From Agromyces salentinus (GTDB lineage: Bacteria; Actinomycetota; Actinomycetes; Actinomycetales; Microbacteriaceae), in NCBI RefSeq assembly GCF_009749395.1, contig NZ_WBIR01000003.1:62001-126000 (forward strand): 64,000 bases of DNA. Direction: 5' to 3'. The first letter of the stretch is position 1. Every line of letters begins with the position of its first letter. Of the stretch, positions 49,926 to 59,600 are shown one piece after another. Below the pieces are notes generated by a model, which saw only the letters and a list, made by a program, of their open reading frames with translations, had not been told where the DNA came from and did not search any database. The translations under genes were made by a program, and so were the position numbers.

Positions 49926-51227
49926 TCAACGGGTCGGCAGGTGACCGGCACCGGGATCGCGCGCCGTCGCGAGCGCATCCCGCCAACTCATGTCCCTGGC
50001 GGACTTCACGGCGCACACGACGAGCAGCATCCAGCCGCCTTCGAGCAGTGCGAAGCTCTCTGCGAAGCTCGTCACCGTGATGATGACCAGCATGAGCGCC
50101 GGCCACAGGTACACGACGCTTCGCCGGCCCGTCGCGAGCAGCCAGGCGCGGACGAGCGCCACCCCGATGAGGCCCGCGAAGAGCAGGACGCCGATGACTC
50201 CGACCTGGAAGTACACGTCGACATAGGCGCTCAGCGCCGAGCTCTGCTGCCGGCCGATGGCGGCCTCGATCCAGAGGTACGGCGACGCGTCGGGCCACGC
50301 GCCCACCCAGCCCCAGCCCTGGAGCGGATTCAGCGCGAGGTACCGGGATGCCTCGCGCCAGAGGTCGAGCCGGACGTCGAAGTCCGCACGGGCGTCGAGC
50401 AGTTCGATGATGCGGCCGCGGATCAGCCAGACGGTGATGAGCACCGCGACCGAGGTCACGAGCAGGGCGATCTGCCATCGCCACCTGGTCGAGGGCGCGG
50501 CTCGGCGGAGGCCGTAGATCGCGGCGAGGGCGACGAGGGCGACGGCCAGGGCGATCCACGCGGTGGGCGAGCCCGAGAACACGACGCAGACGGCCGCGAG
50601 CGTGATCGAGGCGATCGAGCGGCCCCTCGACATGATGTGGGTACGCCACTCGACGACGAACGTCAGCAGACCGATCACGGCGATGAAGCCGAGCAGGTTG
50701 CGCGAGCCGAAGATGCCCTGGATGGGGCCGAGCGAGGCGATGTTCCCCTGCACGCCGATGAGCGGGATCGCGGTGTCGATGAGGATTCCCGCGACGATCT
50801 CGAGTGCGAGCGAGGCGCCGAGCAGCACCCGGGTGACGCCGCCGAAGGCCCGGACGATCTGCAGCGTGTCGCGCATGAGCGCCACGTAGACGCCGATGAT
50901 CCCGAAGATGACGAGGTAGATGACCCGGGCGAGGCTGAGCACGGGCGTGGTGCTCCAGAGCACGGATGCCACGCACCATCCGACGAAGACCAGGATCGTG
51001 AGCGGCAGGATGCCGTACCACTCGACCGCGCGCCACCTCGCCACGAGCGAGAGCGCGCAGAGCACGAGCAGCACCGCGAGCATGGCCAGCAGTCCGGGCC
51101 AGCCGATGAGGCTCCGGATGAGGTGCGTCGTGAAGGCGGTGCCGATCGCCGCGGTCGAGAGTGCCTGGGCGAACCGTGCGGAGCCGGCGAACTCGCGAAG
51201 CGGCAGGAACGTCGTGGCGCCGGTCAT
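49926..51227 (-). CDS. O-antigen ligase/Wzy-like membrane protein, copy 1
   Basis: 433 aa. About twelve membrane helices. The large outer loop between late helices contains FDVRLDLWREASRYLALNPLQGWGWVG and SALSAYVDVYFQVGVIG, the Wzy_C/O-antigen ligase pattern, with Arg and His/Asp-type positions partly kept. SGSPTAWIALAVAL and GSRNLLGFIAVIGL are also family-like. Its ATG overlaps the stop of copy 2. It may polymerise or ligate lipid-linked units. First helices are longer than usual. Confidence 0.86.
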   Translation of the reverse strand: MTGATTFLPLREFAGSARFAQALSTAAIGTAFTTHLIRSLIGWPGLLAMLAVLLVLCALSLVARWRAVEWYGILPLTILVFVGWCVASVLWSTTPVLSLARVIYLVIFGIIGVYVALMRDTLQIVRAFGGVTRVLLGASLALEIVAGILIDTAIPLIGVQGNIASLGPIQGIFGSRNLLGFIAVIGLLTFVVEWRTHIMSRGRSIASITLAAVCVVFSGSPTAWIALAVALVALAAIYGLRRAAPSTRWRWQIALLVTSVAVLITVWLIRGRIIELLDARADFDVRLDLWREASRYLALNPLQGWGWVGAWPDASPYLWIEAAIGRQQSSALSAYVDVYFQVGVIGVLLFAGLIGVALVRAWLLATGRRSVVYLWPALMLVIITVTSFAESFALLEGGWMLLVVCAVKSARDMSWRDALATARDPGAGHLPTR

Positions 51228-52627
51228 GCGTCGGTGCGCGGGACCGCGCGGACGGAGGTCGTTCCCGGCGGCGGCGCGTCGAGCGCGACGGCCCGCGAGC
51301 GAGCCGGCCGCGGCTCGGCGGGCAATGGGTCATTCGACCACTGCCGGCGCTTGGTCGCCCACGCGATCGCGATGAGCAGCAGCCAGCCGGACTCGATCAG
51401 GATGCGGCTCTCGGCGAGGCTCTGTCCCAGCAGCGCGACGAGCACGAGCAGCGGGAGGAGCGACGCCGCCGAGTACGGGATCGGCCGGCCCGCGGCATCC
51501 CTCGGCTGGTCGACCGCGAGGAACCAGGATCGCCAGAGCGCGCCGATGACGATGGCCGCGAACGCGAGCACGCCGAGCACGCCCAGCTGCATCCACAGGT
51601 CGAGCCATGCGTTGTGCGCCTGCAGGTAGGTGACGCCCTTGCGCACCGCGAGGTCGTTGAACGGTTCGACCCAGGGCACCCAGTATCCGACCCACCCCCA
51701 GCCGGCGACGGGGCGCTGCTGCGCGAGGTCGATCACCGCGTTCCAGATGTCGGTGCGCCCGGTGAGGTCCTCACTCTTGCCGAAGAGCGAGAGGAGCCAG
51801 CCCCAGGCGAAGGCGAGCAGGGCGACGGATGCCGCGAGCACGGCGGCGGCGGTCCAGTAGATGCGGCGGCGGCGCTCGGCACCGGCGCGACGGGTCCAGA
51901 GCGCGAACAGGAGCGCAACGGCGACGAGGGCGGCGACGAGGATGACGGTGGACGAACGCGTCAGCGCGAACACCACGCCTGCCGTGACGAGCCAGGAGAT
52001 GCCGGGAGCGCGTCGCATGCTGCCGGCGGCGAGCAGGCAGCCGAAGACGATGAGGCCGATCAGTGCGATCATGCCGAGGAGGTTGCGGCTGGCGACGATG
52101 CCCTCGATCGGACCGCCGTCGAACAGGAGCCCCCGTGACCAGTAGAAGGCCATGGGCAGTTTCTCGCCGGTGACCTCGAAGTCGGGGAAGTTGGGGAGGA
52201 CCGGCTCGCGGATGACGAGCGCCACCCAGAGCTCGAAGAGGATCGACAGGGCGAGGATCCACTTGATGGCCGCCGCGAGCGACGAGACGATGCGCGACCA
52301 CGGCAGGCACAGCACGAGCGCCACGGCGGCGAACGTCGTCACGAAGCTGATCGCGAGGCCGAGCGCGGTGGCGCCGGGGTAGAACGACGAGGCGAGCGAG
52401 AGCGTCGCGAGGATGAGGAACGCGAAGGTCGACTTCGGCACGCGCCGCCAGGTCCACCTCGGCCGGGTGGCGACGATGAGGAGGGCTCCGCCGACCACGA
52501 CGATCGCGACCGCCGCGCCGAACCCCCACCAGCCCAGGAGATTGCGCCAGAACTGGCCCGCGAGTGCCGTGAACAGCACGAACGTCGCGTACGCGCCCGC
52601 GAGGGCGTGACGACGGTCGGGGCTCAT
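51224..52627 (-). CDS. O-antigen ligase/Wzy-like membrane protein, copy 2
   Basis: 467 aa from ATG 52627. About ten to twelve helices. ASRNLLGMIALIGL, ALTRSSTVILVAAL, GRTDIWNAVIDLAQQRPVAGWGWVG and LQAHNAWLDLWMQLGVLG match Wzy_C; the His in AHNAW is the conserved one. Copy 1 has SALSAY at the equivalent place, so the His is lost there. It heads the seven-gene minus operon (52627 to 42851). The C-terminal 40 residues are Pro/Arg-rich and cytoplasmic. Confidence 0.88.
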   Translation of the reverse strand: MSPDRRHALAGAYATFVLFTALAGQFWRNLLGWWGFGAAVAIVVVGGALLIVATRPRWTWRRVPKSTFAFLILATLSLASSFYPGATALGLAISFVTTFAAVALVLCLPWSRIVSSLAAAIKWILALSILFELWVALVIREPVLPNFPDFEVTGEKLPMAFYWSRGLLFDGGPIEGIVASRNLLGMIALIGLIVFGCLLAAGSMRRAPGISWLVTAGVVFALTRSSTVILVAALVAVALLFALWTRRAGAERRRRIYWTAAAVLAASVALLAFAWGWLLSLFGKSEDLTGRTDIWNAVIDLAQQRPVAGWGWVGYWVPWVEPFNDLAVRKGVTYLQAHNAWLDLWMQLGVLGVLAFAAIVIGALWRSWFLAVDQPRDAAGRPIPYSAASLLPLLVLVALLGQSLAESRILIESGWLLLIAIAWATKRRQWSNDPLPAEPRPARSRAVALDAPPPGTTSVRAVPRTDA

Positions 52628-52636
52628 GCCGTCAAG

Positions 52637-52654
52637 GGTATCGCTCCGGATACC
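52637..52654. promoter_or_regulatory. Inverted repeat between divergent wzy-like gene and ugd
   Basis: GGTATC (52637-52642) and GATACC (52649-52654) with a 6-nt spacer lie in the 60-bp gap. The TATCG and TATCC cores could be -10 boxes in either direction. It may be a shared operator. Weak evidence. Confidence 0.3.
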
Positions 52655-52687
52655 GCAGAATGGTTCGGATCGATGTGAAGGAGAACC

Positions 52688-53983
52688 GTGAAGCTCTCGG
52701 TGATCGGCTGCGGGTACCTCGGTGCCGTGCATGCCGCAGCAATGGCGAAGCTCGGCCACGACGTCATCGGCGTCGACACCGATGCGAGCAAGGTGGCGAA
52801 GCTGGCGGCGGGGGAGGCCCCGTTCCACGAACCGGGCCTGCCGGAACTCCTCCTCGAAGGCGTCGCCAGCGGACGACTCCGCTTCACGACCGACATCGCC
52901 GAGGCCGCCGACGCGCAGGTGCACTTCCTCGCAGTGGGCACGCCGCAGTCCGCGGATTCCGACAGCGCGGATCTCCGGTTCGTGTACGCCGCGGTGGACG
53001 CACTGCGCCCCGTGCTGCAGCCCGGTGCGCTCGTTGCGGGTAAGAGCACCGTCCCCGTCGGCACGGCAGCCGACCTCGCCGAGCGGATCGCCACCACCGG
53101 TGCCGGGCTCGCCTGGAATCCCGAGTTCCTGCGCGAAGGCTTCGCCGTAGCTGACACCATCACCCCCGACCGCATCGTCTACGGCGTCACCGATCCGGCC
53201 CACGCCGACCTGCTCGACGACGTCTACCGGGTCGCGATCGACGCGGGCACGCCTCGCATCACGACCGACCTTCCGACGGCCGAGCTCGTCAAGACCGCGG
53301 CCAACGCGTTCCTCGCCACGAAGATCAGCTTCATCAACGCCATGGCCGAGATCGCGGAGGTCACGGGCGCCGATGTGACGACCCTCGCCGACGCCATCGG
53401 CCACGACGCCCGCATCGGACGCCGGTTCCTCAACGCGGGGATCGGGTTCGGCGGCGGGTGCCTGCCGAAGGACATCCGCGCCTTCACCGCGCGCGCCGAG
53501 GAGCTCGGCCGCGCCGAGTCCGTGGCGTTCCTCCGCCAGGTGGACGCGATCAACCTCCGTCGCCGCGAGCGGGTCATCGACCTCGCCGTCGAGATGCTGG
53601 GCGGATCGGTCTTCGAGAAGCGCATCGCCGTGCTCGGCCTCACCTTCAAGCCTGATTCCGACGACATCCGCGATTCGCCGGCCCTGGATGTCGCGGCTCG
53701 CCTGCACGGCCTCGGCGCCGAGGTGATCGCGACCGACCCTTACGGCATCGAGAACTCTCGTGCCAAGCATCCGCAGCTCGAGTACATCGCAGACACCGAG
53801 GCGGCGCTGGACGGCGCGGAACTCGCCGTGCTCGTCACCGAGTGGGACGAGTACCGAGGGCTCGATGCCGCGCGGGTCGCCGGGCTGATGGGGTCACCCC
53901 GGATCATCGACGGGCGCAACGTGCTCGACGTGGCGGCGTGGAAGCAGGCGGGCTTCGAGTTCCGAGGGCTCGGCCGCCACTGA
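52688..53983 (+). CDS. ugd: UDP-glucose 6-dehydrogenase
   Basis: 431 aa, GTG start with GAAGGAG upstream. GCGYLGAVHAAAMAKLGHDVIGVD (NAD site), FLAVGTPQ, KSTVPVGTA, WNPEFLREGFAV with the active Glu, ELVKTAANAFLATKISFIN with catalytic Lys, and the active Cys in GFGGGCLPKD. LTFKPDSDDIRDSPA closes the domain pair. It oxidises UDP-glucose to UDP-glucuronate, which suggests an acidic (uronic) sugar in a local polymer. Some homologues use UDP-N-acetyl sugars, but the motifs favour glucose. Confidence 0.93.
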   Translation: MKLSVIGCGYLGAVHAAAMAKLGHDVIGVDTDASKVAKLAAGEAPFHEPGLPELLLEGVASGRLRFTTDIAEAADAQVHFLAVGTPQSADSDSADLRFVYAAVDALRPVLQPGALVAGKSTVPVGTAADLAERIATTGAGLAWNPEFLREGFAVADTITPDRIVYGVTDPAHADLLDDVYRVAIDAGTPRITTDLPTAELVKTAANAFLATKISFINAMAEIAEVTGADVTTLADAIGHDARIGRRFLNAGIGFGGGCLPKDIRAFTARAEELGRAESVAFLRQVDAINLRRRERVIDLAVEMLGGSVFEKRIAVLGLTFKPDSDDIRDSPALDVAARLHGLGAEVIATDPYGIENSRAKHPQLEYIADTEAALDGAELAVLVTEWDEYRGLDAARVAGLMGSPRIIDGRNVLDVAAWKQAGFEFRGLGRH

Positions 53984-54031
53984 GGAGGCGAACAGTCGCT
54001 GAACTCCGAGCAGATCCGCGGACTCGCCTGC

Positions 54032-54037
54032 TAGCGT
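54032..54037 (+). promoter_or_regulatory. -10 element for GT4-like gene
   Basis: TAGCGT ends 7 nt before the in-frame ATG at 54045. It supports that ATG as a leaderless start rather than ATG 54039. Confidence 0.4.
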
Positions 54038-54044
54038 CATGACG

Positions 54045-55379
54045 ATGTTCGAACTCAGCGGTCGACGGGTCCTCATCACGCAGGCGCACGTGCAGTCGTA
54101 CGGCGGCTCCGAGATCGTCACGCACGAGCTCGCCGAGTACTTCAGCGGGCGAGGTGCCGAGGTCGTGGTGGCCACGGCCTTCGCCGCCGAACCGATGGCC
54201 ACGGAGCTGTCGTCCACTCCGGGCGTCCGGATCGCGGACATCCGGGATCCGGAGTTCCTCGCCGAGATCGCGGCGTCGCCGCCGCATCTCGCATGGATCC
54301 ACCACCAGCTGATCCCCGCACCCCTTCTGGCCGATCCCGGTCGCACCGTGTTCGTGTTCAACCACATGTCGTTCATCCATCCCCTCGAGTTTCCCTACTC
54401 GCCGACGGTCGAGGCAGCGTTCGCCGATCTCTCCCTCTTCGTCTCCGAGGAGATCCGCGAGCGCCAGGTCCCGTCGGGGCTGCATGAGCACCTCGATCCA
54501 CGGCGCGTCGATCTCTTCAACAATCCCGCGCCCGGCATCTTCGCCCGTGGCGATGGCACTTCGACAGGCATGCCGTTGCCTCGCCTCCTCGCCGTCACGA
54601 ATCACCTGGTCGAGGAGTTGCGCGAGGCATTCGAGCTGCTCCGTACGGAGTTCGAGATCCAGATCGTCGGTTCGGAGGGAGCGAAGGGGGCGACGCCGTT
54701 CCGAGTCACCCCCGAAGTGATCCATGCCGCGGATGCCGTCATCACGATCGGGAAGACGGCGCAGTACGCCTTGCTCGCGGGCGTCCCGGTGTACTGCTAC
54801 GACCGATTCGGCGGACCGGGATGGCTGTCTCCGTCGAACTTCGAACGAGCGGCTCGAGGTCACTTCCGCGGAAGCGGCTTCCGGCAGTCGGATGCCGAGA
54901 CGCTCGCTACTGAGCTCCGGAGCGGTTTCGAGGTGGCTCGCCGCGATGCAGCAGTGCTCCGCGATGCGTATTCGGGCACCTTCACGCTCGAGCAGCGACT
55001 CGACGCGCTGCTCGGCGAGCTCGATCCCCGATCGCCCGAATCGAAGGACATCGCGCCGATCACCCTCGCACAACACCTGAAGACGCAGGAGGTCATCCTG
55101 CACTACCTCCACGGCAACCGCCGGCTGGAGGCCGCCGTGACGAGGGCCCGTCGCGAATCAGACGCCAGGATCGCTGACCTGCGGCAGGGCGTGGAGGACG
55201 TGCGCCAGGGTCACGAGCACGAGCGCGAGCGGGCGCGCAAGGCGGAAGGCGTGGCGAAGGAGCTGCGGGAATCGAGGGAACACGAGCGCGCGCGCGCGCG
55301 CAAGGCCGAGCACGCCGCCCAGGACCTGCGCGATGAGATCGCCGCCCTCCGTCGGGCGCTTCGCGAGGCCCGGGGCTAG
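54045..55379 (+). CDS. GT-B (GT4-like) glycosyltransferase with C-terminal coiled coil
   Basis: 444 aa from ATG 54045. RVLITQAHVQSYGGSEIVTHELAEYF is the GT4 N-terminal pattern (GGSE loop). VFNHMSFIHPLEF, LSLFVSEEIRERQ and the second half VTPEVIHAADAVITIGKTAQYALLAGVPVYCYD follow. The usual GT4 EAF-type Glu motif is not obvious, so activity is uncertain. The last 110 residues are a long Glu/Arg coiled coil (DLRQGVEDVRQGHEHERER and so on). It may be a scaffold-linked transferase. Neighbour of ugd. Confidence 0.72.
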   Translation: MFELSGRRVLITQAHVQSYGGSEIVTHELAEYFSGRGAEVVVATAFAAEPMATELSSTPGVRIADIRDPEFLAEIAASPPHLAWIHHQLIPAPLLADPGRTVFVFNHMSFIHPLEFPYSPTVEAAFADLSLFVSEEIRERQVPSGLHEHLDPRRVDLFNNPAPGIFARGDGTSTGMPLPRLLAVTNHLVEELREAFELLRTEFEIQIVGSEGAKGATPFRVTPEVIHAADAVITIGKTAQYALLAGVPVYCYDRFGGPGWLSPSNFERAARGHFRGSGFRQSDAETLATELRSGFEVARRDAAVLRDAYSGTFTLEQRLDALLGELDPRSPESKDIAPITLAQHLKTQEVILHYLHGNRRLEAAVTRARRESDARIADLRQGVEDVRQGHEHERERARKAEGVAKELRESREHERARARKAEHAAQDLRDEIAALRRALREARG

Positions 55380-55399
55380 CGCTCGTCAGCAGGCCCCGG
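55370..55399. terminator. Hairpin between converging genes
   Basis: CCGGGGC (55370-55376) pairs with GCCCCGG (55393-55399) around a 16-nt loop. It spans the stop codon of the GT4-like gene and lies before the converging acyltransferase end. Confidence 0.5.
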
Positions 55400-55462
55400 A
55401 GGTATGCTGCCGTTCCATGCCTGCCCACGGCGGATCTCGACCGACGTGTGTGCCGCGCTTCG

Positions 55463-56656
55463 TCAGGCGGGATGCGACGCCGAAAGCCCGTTCTCGGACG
55501 TTGCGGGTGTCGCGGGCGTGACGGCAGGAAGCGTGACCGCGGGGACCGTCACCGCGGGGAGCGCGACGGCGGGGACCGTGAGTGCGGGGGGCGCGAGTGC
55601 TGGGACGGCGACATCGGGGAGCGTGAGTGCGGGACTCGGGACGTCCGTGCCCCTCCGCCGGGACAGCGTCGGTTTCTCCACGAGGAACCAGCTTCCGACG
55701 GCCAACGGGAGCGTCGCGAGCACCGAGATCCCGAAGAATCCCCACGCACTCCCAGCGAGGGCGCCGAGCCCGGACAACACGATCAATTTCTGCATCGCGA
55801 AGCTGTAGTAGAAGAAGCCCAGCGCGAAGTCGTTCCGCCGGAGGAATGCGGGGACCCGGATCGCGTTCGCGAGGGTGAGGATCGCGTAGGCGGCCAACGG
55901 CGCCCCGAGCTGCAGCCCGAAGCTCGGCATGAGGAACACGAGCAGGCACATGAGCAGCACGGCGCAGGCTGCCGCCCAAGCCCGGAGCGGGAGCCTCCTC
56001 CGCAGTTGGAAGTACAGGGCGCCGCCGAGGAAGAGCGGGAGGAACCGCAGGAGCTGAATCGTCCGCGGGTCCTGCAGGTACGGAATCAGGGTCTCGACGT
56101 TCGCGTAGAGGCCGACGCTGAGGGCGAAGCAGGAGGCCACGATGACGGTTCGGAGCCTGTCCGGCCCGATCTTGAGGATCGCTCCGACGATGAGGTAGCT
56201 GACGACGGTGAAGATGACCGTCCAGAGGCTGCCGGTCCAGCCGAACCGGTCGGGGGTTCCGGAGATCGAGGTCTGGCGGATCTCGAAGAGGGCGTTCTGG
56301 GTGAGGAACTTGATCGGGCCGTTCTCAGCTGTGAGGTACCCGTCGAGCGTCCCGTGCGCGATCAGGTATCCGGCCGGGGCGATGATCGTGGCGATGATGA
56401 GGATGCACACGACGAATGCCGGCCACAGCCTGGCGATCCTGCTCCAGACGAAGACCGAGTACTCGCGCTTGATCGCCCCGCTGCTGATCAGGTAACCGGA
56501 GACCGAGAACAACCCGATGAGCGCCCAGCCTCCCACGGTGTGTCCGAGGAAAACGGGAGAGAGGCTGTATCTGCCAAGCGTGAACGAATGGGAGAGGATG
56601 ACCGTCAGGACCAGGATGAGGCGCAGAGCGTTGAGGGAATTCCGCTCGTTCAGCAC
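55463..56656 (-). CDS. Acyltransferase family 3 protein with Pro-rich repeat tail
   Basis: 397 aa, GTG start. About ten helices with LRLILVLTVILSHSFTLG (catalytic His), GLFSVSGYLISSG, RIARLWPAF and GWTGSLWTVIFTVV. After the last helix (VGSWFLVEKP) comes a 55-residue tail made of about nine pentapeptides of the form L/V-P-A-V/L-T/A. It likely O-acylates an exported glycan. The tail is rigid or extended and perhaps wall-spanning. Its start overlaps the stop of the 1048-aa glycosyltransferase gene by 7 bp, so the two are coupled. Confidence 0.88.
   Translation of the reverse strand: MLNERNSLNALRLILVLTVILSHSFTLGRYSLSPVFLGHTVGGWALIGLFSVSGYLISSGAIKREYSVFVWSRIARLWPAFVVCILIIATIIAPAGYLIAHGTLDGYLTAENGPIKFLTQNALFEIRQTSISGTPDRFGWTGSLWTVIFTVVSYLIVGAILKIGPDRLRTVIVASCFALSVGLYANVETLIPYLQDPRTIQLLRFLPLFLGGALYFQLRRRLPLRAWAAACAVLLMCLLVFLMPSFGLQLGAPLAAYAILTLANAIRVPAFLRRNDFALGFFYYSFAMQKLIVLSGLGALAGSAWGFFGISVLATLPLAVGSWFLVEKPTLSRRRGTDVPSPALTLPDVAVPALAPPALTVPAVALPAVTVPAVTLPAVTPATPATSENGLSASHPA
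55516..55645. repeat. Tandem 15-bp minisatellite in acyltransferase gene
   Basis: About nine imperfect 15-bp units (consensus on plus near GCGGGGACCGTGAC-x) in frame with the coding sequence. Each unit codes one Pro-Ala-containing pentapeptide. Slippage here would change tail length by whole pentapeptides without a frameshift. Confidence 0.75.
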
Positions 56657-59600
56657 TGCGGGGATTTCAGCTTGTACTCGCCGAGTACCGTCGCCAGGAG
56701 GACTTCGGCGCGAGCCTCGAAACTGTGCTCGCGACGAATCCGCTCGGCGATCTCCTGCATCTTCTCGGGACTCGGGATCCAGTCGCGGTCGGCGAGGAGC
56801 GCTGCAAGTTCGTCCGTCGTCTGGTAGCTGACCACCGCTCCCTCGAACAGGTCGAGACCTTCGACGTGATCACTGAGCACCGGCGTGCCGGTTGCGATGA
56901 CATCGAACGTGCGGTTGTTGACGAAACCCCATTCAGCCATGGTCGGCATGTGGTCGTTGAGTACGAGGGATGCCCGTCGATATGCCGAGGAGAGCTGCTC
57001 GAAGGGAAGGAACTCGCCGCGTACCATCTCGGCCGGTGCAACCTTGGACCATCCGGGACCCCAGAGGGCGAGGTCCGCTCCGGCCGAAAGCGCGTCGGTC
57101 ACGACCTGACGACCACCTTCGTGGATTCGCGGGCCGCCGACGAACAGGAGGTCGATCTCGGCGTCGATGTTCTCGCCGGTCGGGCTGAACCGATCGGGGT
57201 GCGTCGCTTGCAGGAGGACCTCGATGCGTTTTCCAGACCGGCGCTGCATCCATTCGGCCCACAGGGGCGAAGCCGCGAACACCCGGTCGAACCCCTGCAC
57301 CTCGGCGATGGTGACCAACTCGGGACGGCTGATCACCCAGAGGATGTTGATCCGACCGGCGTGGGGCTGTGCGGGCTGCTTCCCGCGAACCGTCAGCACG
57401 ACGTCGTCGAGGTATGCGGTCGATCGACCGAACGCGCCATGTCGGTCGATGACGACGTCTTGACCGCGAGCACGCAGTGCGAGAGCGAGATCGTCCGCGA
57501 ACGGGACGTCGCCCCAGCCGTCACCGCCACGGGTGTATTCCGCGCCGATCTTGATCGCCCAACGAAGTGACGGTATTTCTCCGTGGACGGGATCGATCAC
57601 GCTCGTCGTCGGACGAGTCACGATCGGCTTCGCCGCGCCCGACTCGCCCTTGACGTCGGGGGACGTCCCGACCACCGAGAGCCCGATCGCCTCGTAGGCG
57701 CTGAGGTCCGGTGCGGGGAGGAGTCCGTGCCACCGTCGAGAGAACACCTGCCGGTCGTCGTTCTCGAAACGGCTCACGCGATCCGCTCGTCGCGGATTGT
57801 CGTGGAGGACAACCGTTGACCTCGCGCGGACGAAGCCGCGTTCCGGAGCGGCCTGCTGGGCGCGAAGGCAGAGGTCGACCGCGGCGAGTTCGCCTCGGAA
57901 GAGGGCATCGAATCCGCGATGCTCGGCGAAGAGGTCGGCCCGAATCGCGAACGCGATCCCCGTGACGGCTGCGATAGCCGACGGTGCTCGTTCGGCGTCC
58001 TGGAGCGGGTGATTCGCGAGGAAGTGCGAGGGTCGGTGCTGGTCGACGCTGTACAGGTAGCCGGCAGTGACGACCGTGCCGTCGGCGCCGGTGATCGTCG
58101 GCTGCGCCGCAATCGGCGCATCATCGGACCCGAGTGCCTCGAGGAGCGGCTCGAGCCATCCGCTCCGGACCTCGCTGTGGCCGTCGAGGAACACGATCGT
58201 GCTGCCGGTCGACAGCGCATACCCGACGTTCGCCGCGAGCGCGTGGCCGTAGTTGCGAGCCAACCGGTGATACTTCACTCGAGGATGGTCCGCGAACTGC
58301 GAGGCGATGAGTCGACCCGCCACGAGGGCGGCGCCGTTGTCGACGACGATGACCTCGATGTCGCGATCGCCGGTCGTGCGGAGGATGTCCTCGAGCAGCA
58401 ACGCCGTGCGATGGCCGTTCTCGTGCACCGCGATGATCACGCTGGTCCGGTCGGGCGCGCGTTCGGCGACCGCTCCTTCGACCTTCGGCCAGTCGATGAA
58501 GGCCTTCTCCGCGACACGGAAGCGCCAGGTCAGTGGCTCCTTGACGGTGATCCGGTCGACCGCCAGCGTGTTCGAGTAGTAGCACCCGCGGAAGGGGAGG
58601 TATTCGAACGATCCGAGCTTCGCCAGGCGCAGGACGAGGTCGTAGTCGACCCAGCGCCGGAGCTGCACATCGAATCCACCGATCTGCTCGACGATCGCCC
58701 TGCGAGTGAGCAGGCAGTTCATGTCGATCGCGTTCTCGATCAGGAGGTCATCGAAGCCGACCTGCCCTCCGCGGAACCGGATCGCGCCATCGATGTCGAC
58801 GATCTGAAGGGCCGAGTAGACGCCGACGGCATCCGTATCCGCGAGCGCCCGACACGCGAGGTCCAGGAATGCCGGATCCCAGTTGTTGTCGCTGTCGAGG
58901 AAGGCCAGGTAGGTTCCGCGTGCAGCATCGAGGCCGGCATTGCGCGCCGCGCAGACGCCCCCGTGGGGAACCTGGATCGCGATGATGCGGCGGTCGCGTG
59001 CAGCCGCATCGCAGGCTGCCGCATAGGTTCCGTCATCCGAACCGTCGTCGACGATGATCAGTTCCCAATCGGGGAACGTCTGGGTCAGGACGGATTCCAC
59101 TGCCTCGAGGAGCTGAGCCTCACGATTCCAGACCGGCATGACGATGGAAACGAGCGGCGCCCCGTCCGTCCTCTCCGGGAGTGGCAGCGCTCGGGCCGAG
59201 TCGACCCAGTCGCGTTCGAGCGTCTCATCCCAGTCGGTCCGAATCGGAGCCAGGCGGTAGTCACGCTGGCGAGCCACCATGCGAGCGTGGTCGATGGCGT
59301 TCGATCGTGCTCGGTCGAGGGTCGGCGCTGCGTCAGGGTACCCGGGGATGACCGGCAGCACGTCCTCACCGCTTAGCGCCATGAACGCCTCGAACGCCGA
59401 CGTGCCCTGGCCGAGGTTCCGGGGGTCGAACAGCGGCCCCCAAGCATGCTGGAGTGCCGCATCCGACTGGAGGTGCGCGAGAACCGCGTCGGCGACACCC
59501 GCGAACAACTGGTCGCGCACCGGTGCAGGGAGGTACACCGCCTCGATCAGCGGATGAAGCGGGAAGCCCTGTCGAGCACCCTCGCGCAGGAAATTGAGCG

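Noticed and set aside
52697-53770. Minus-strand extension of the wzy-like frame through ugd
   Set aside because: Antisense shadow of ugd. The membrane protein starts at 52627.
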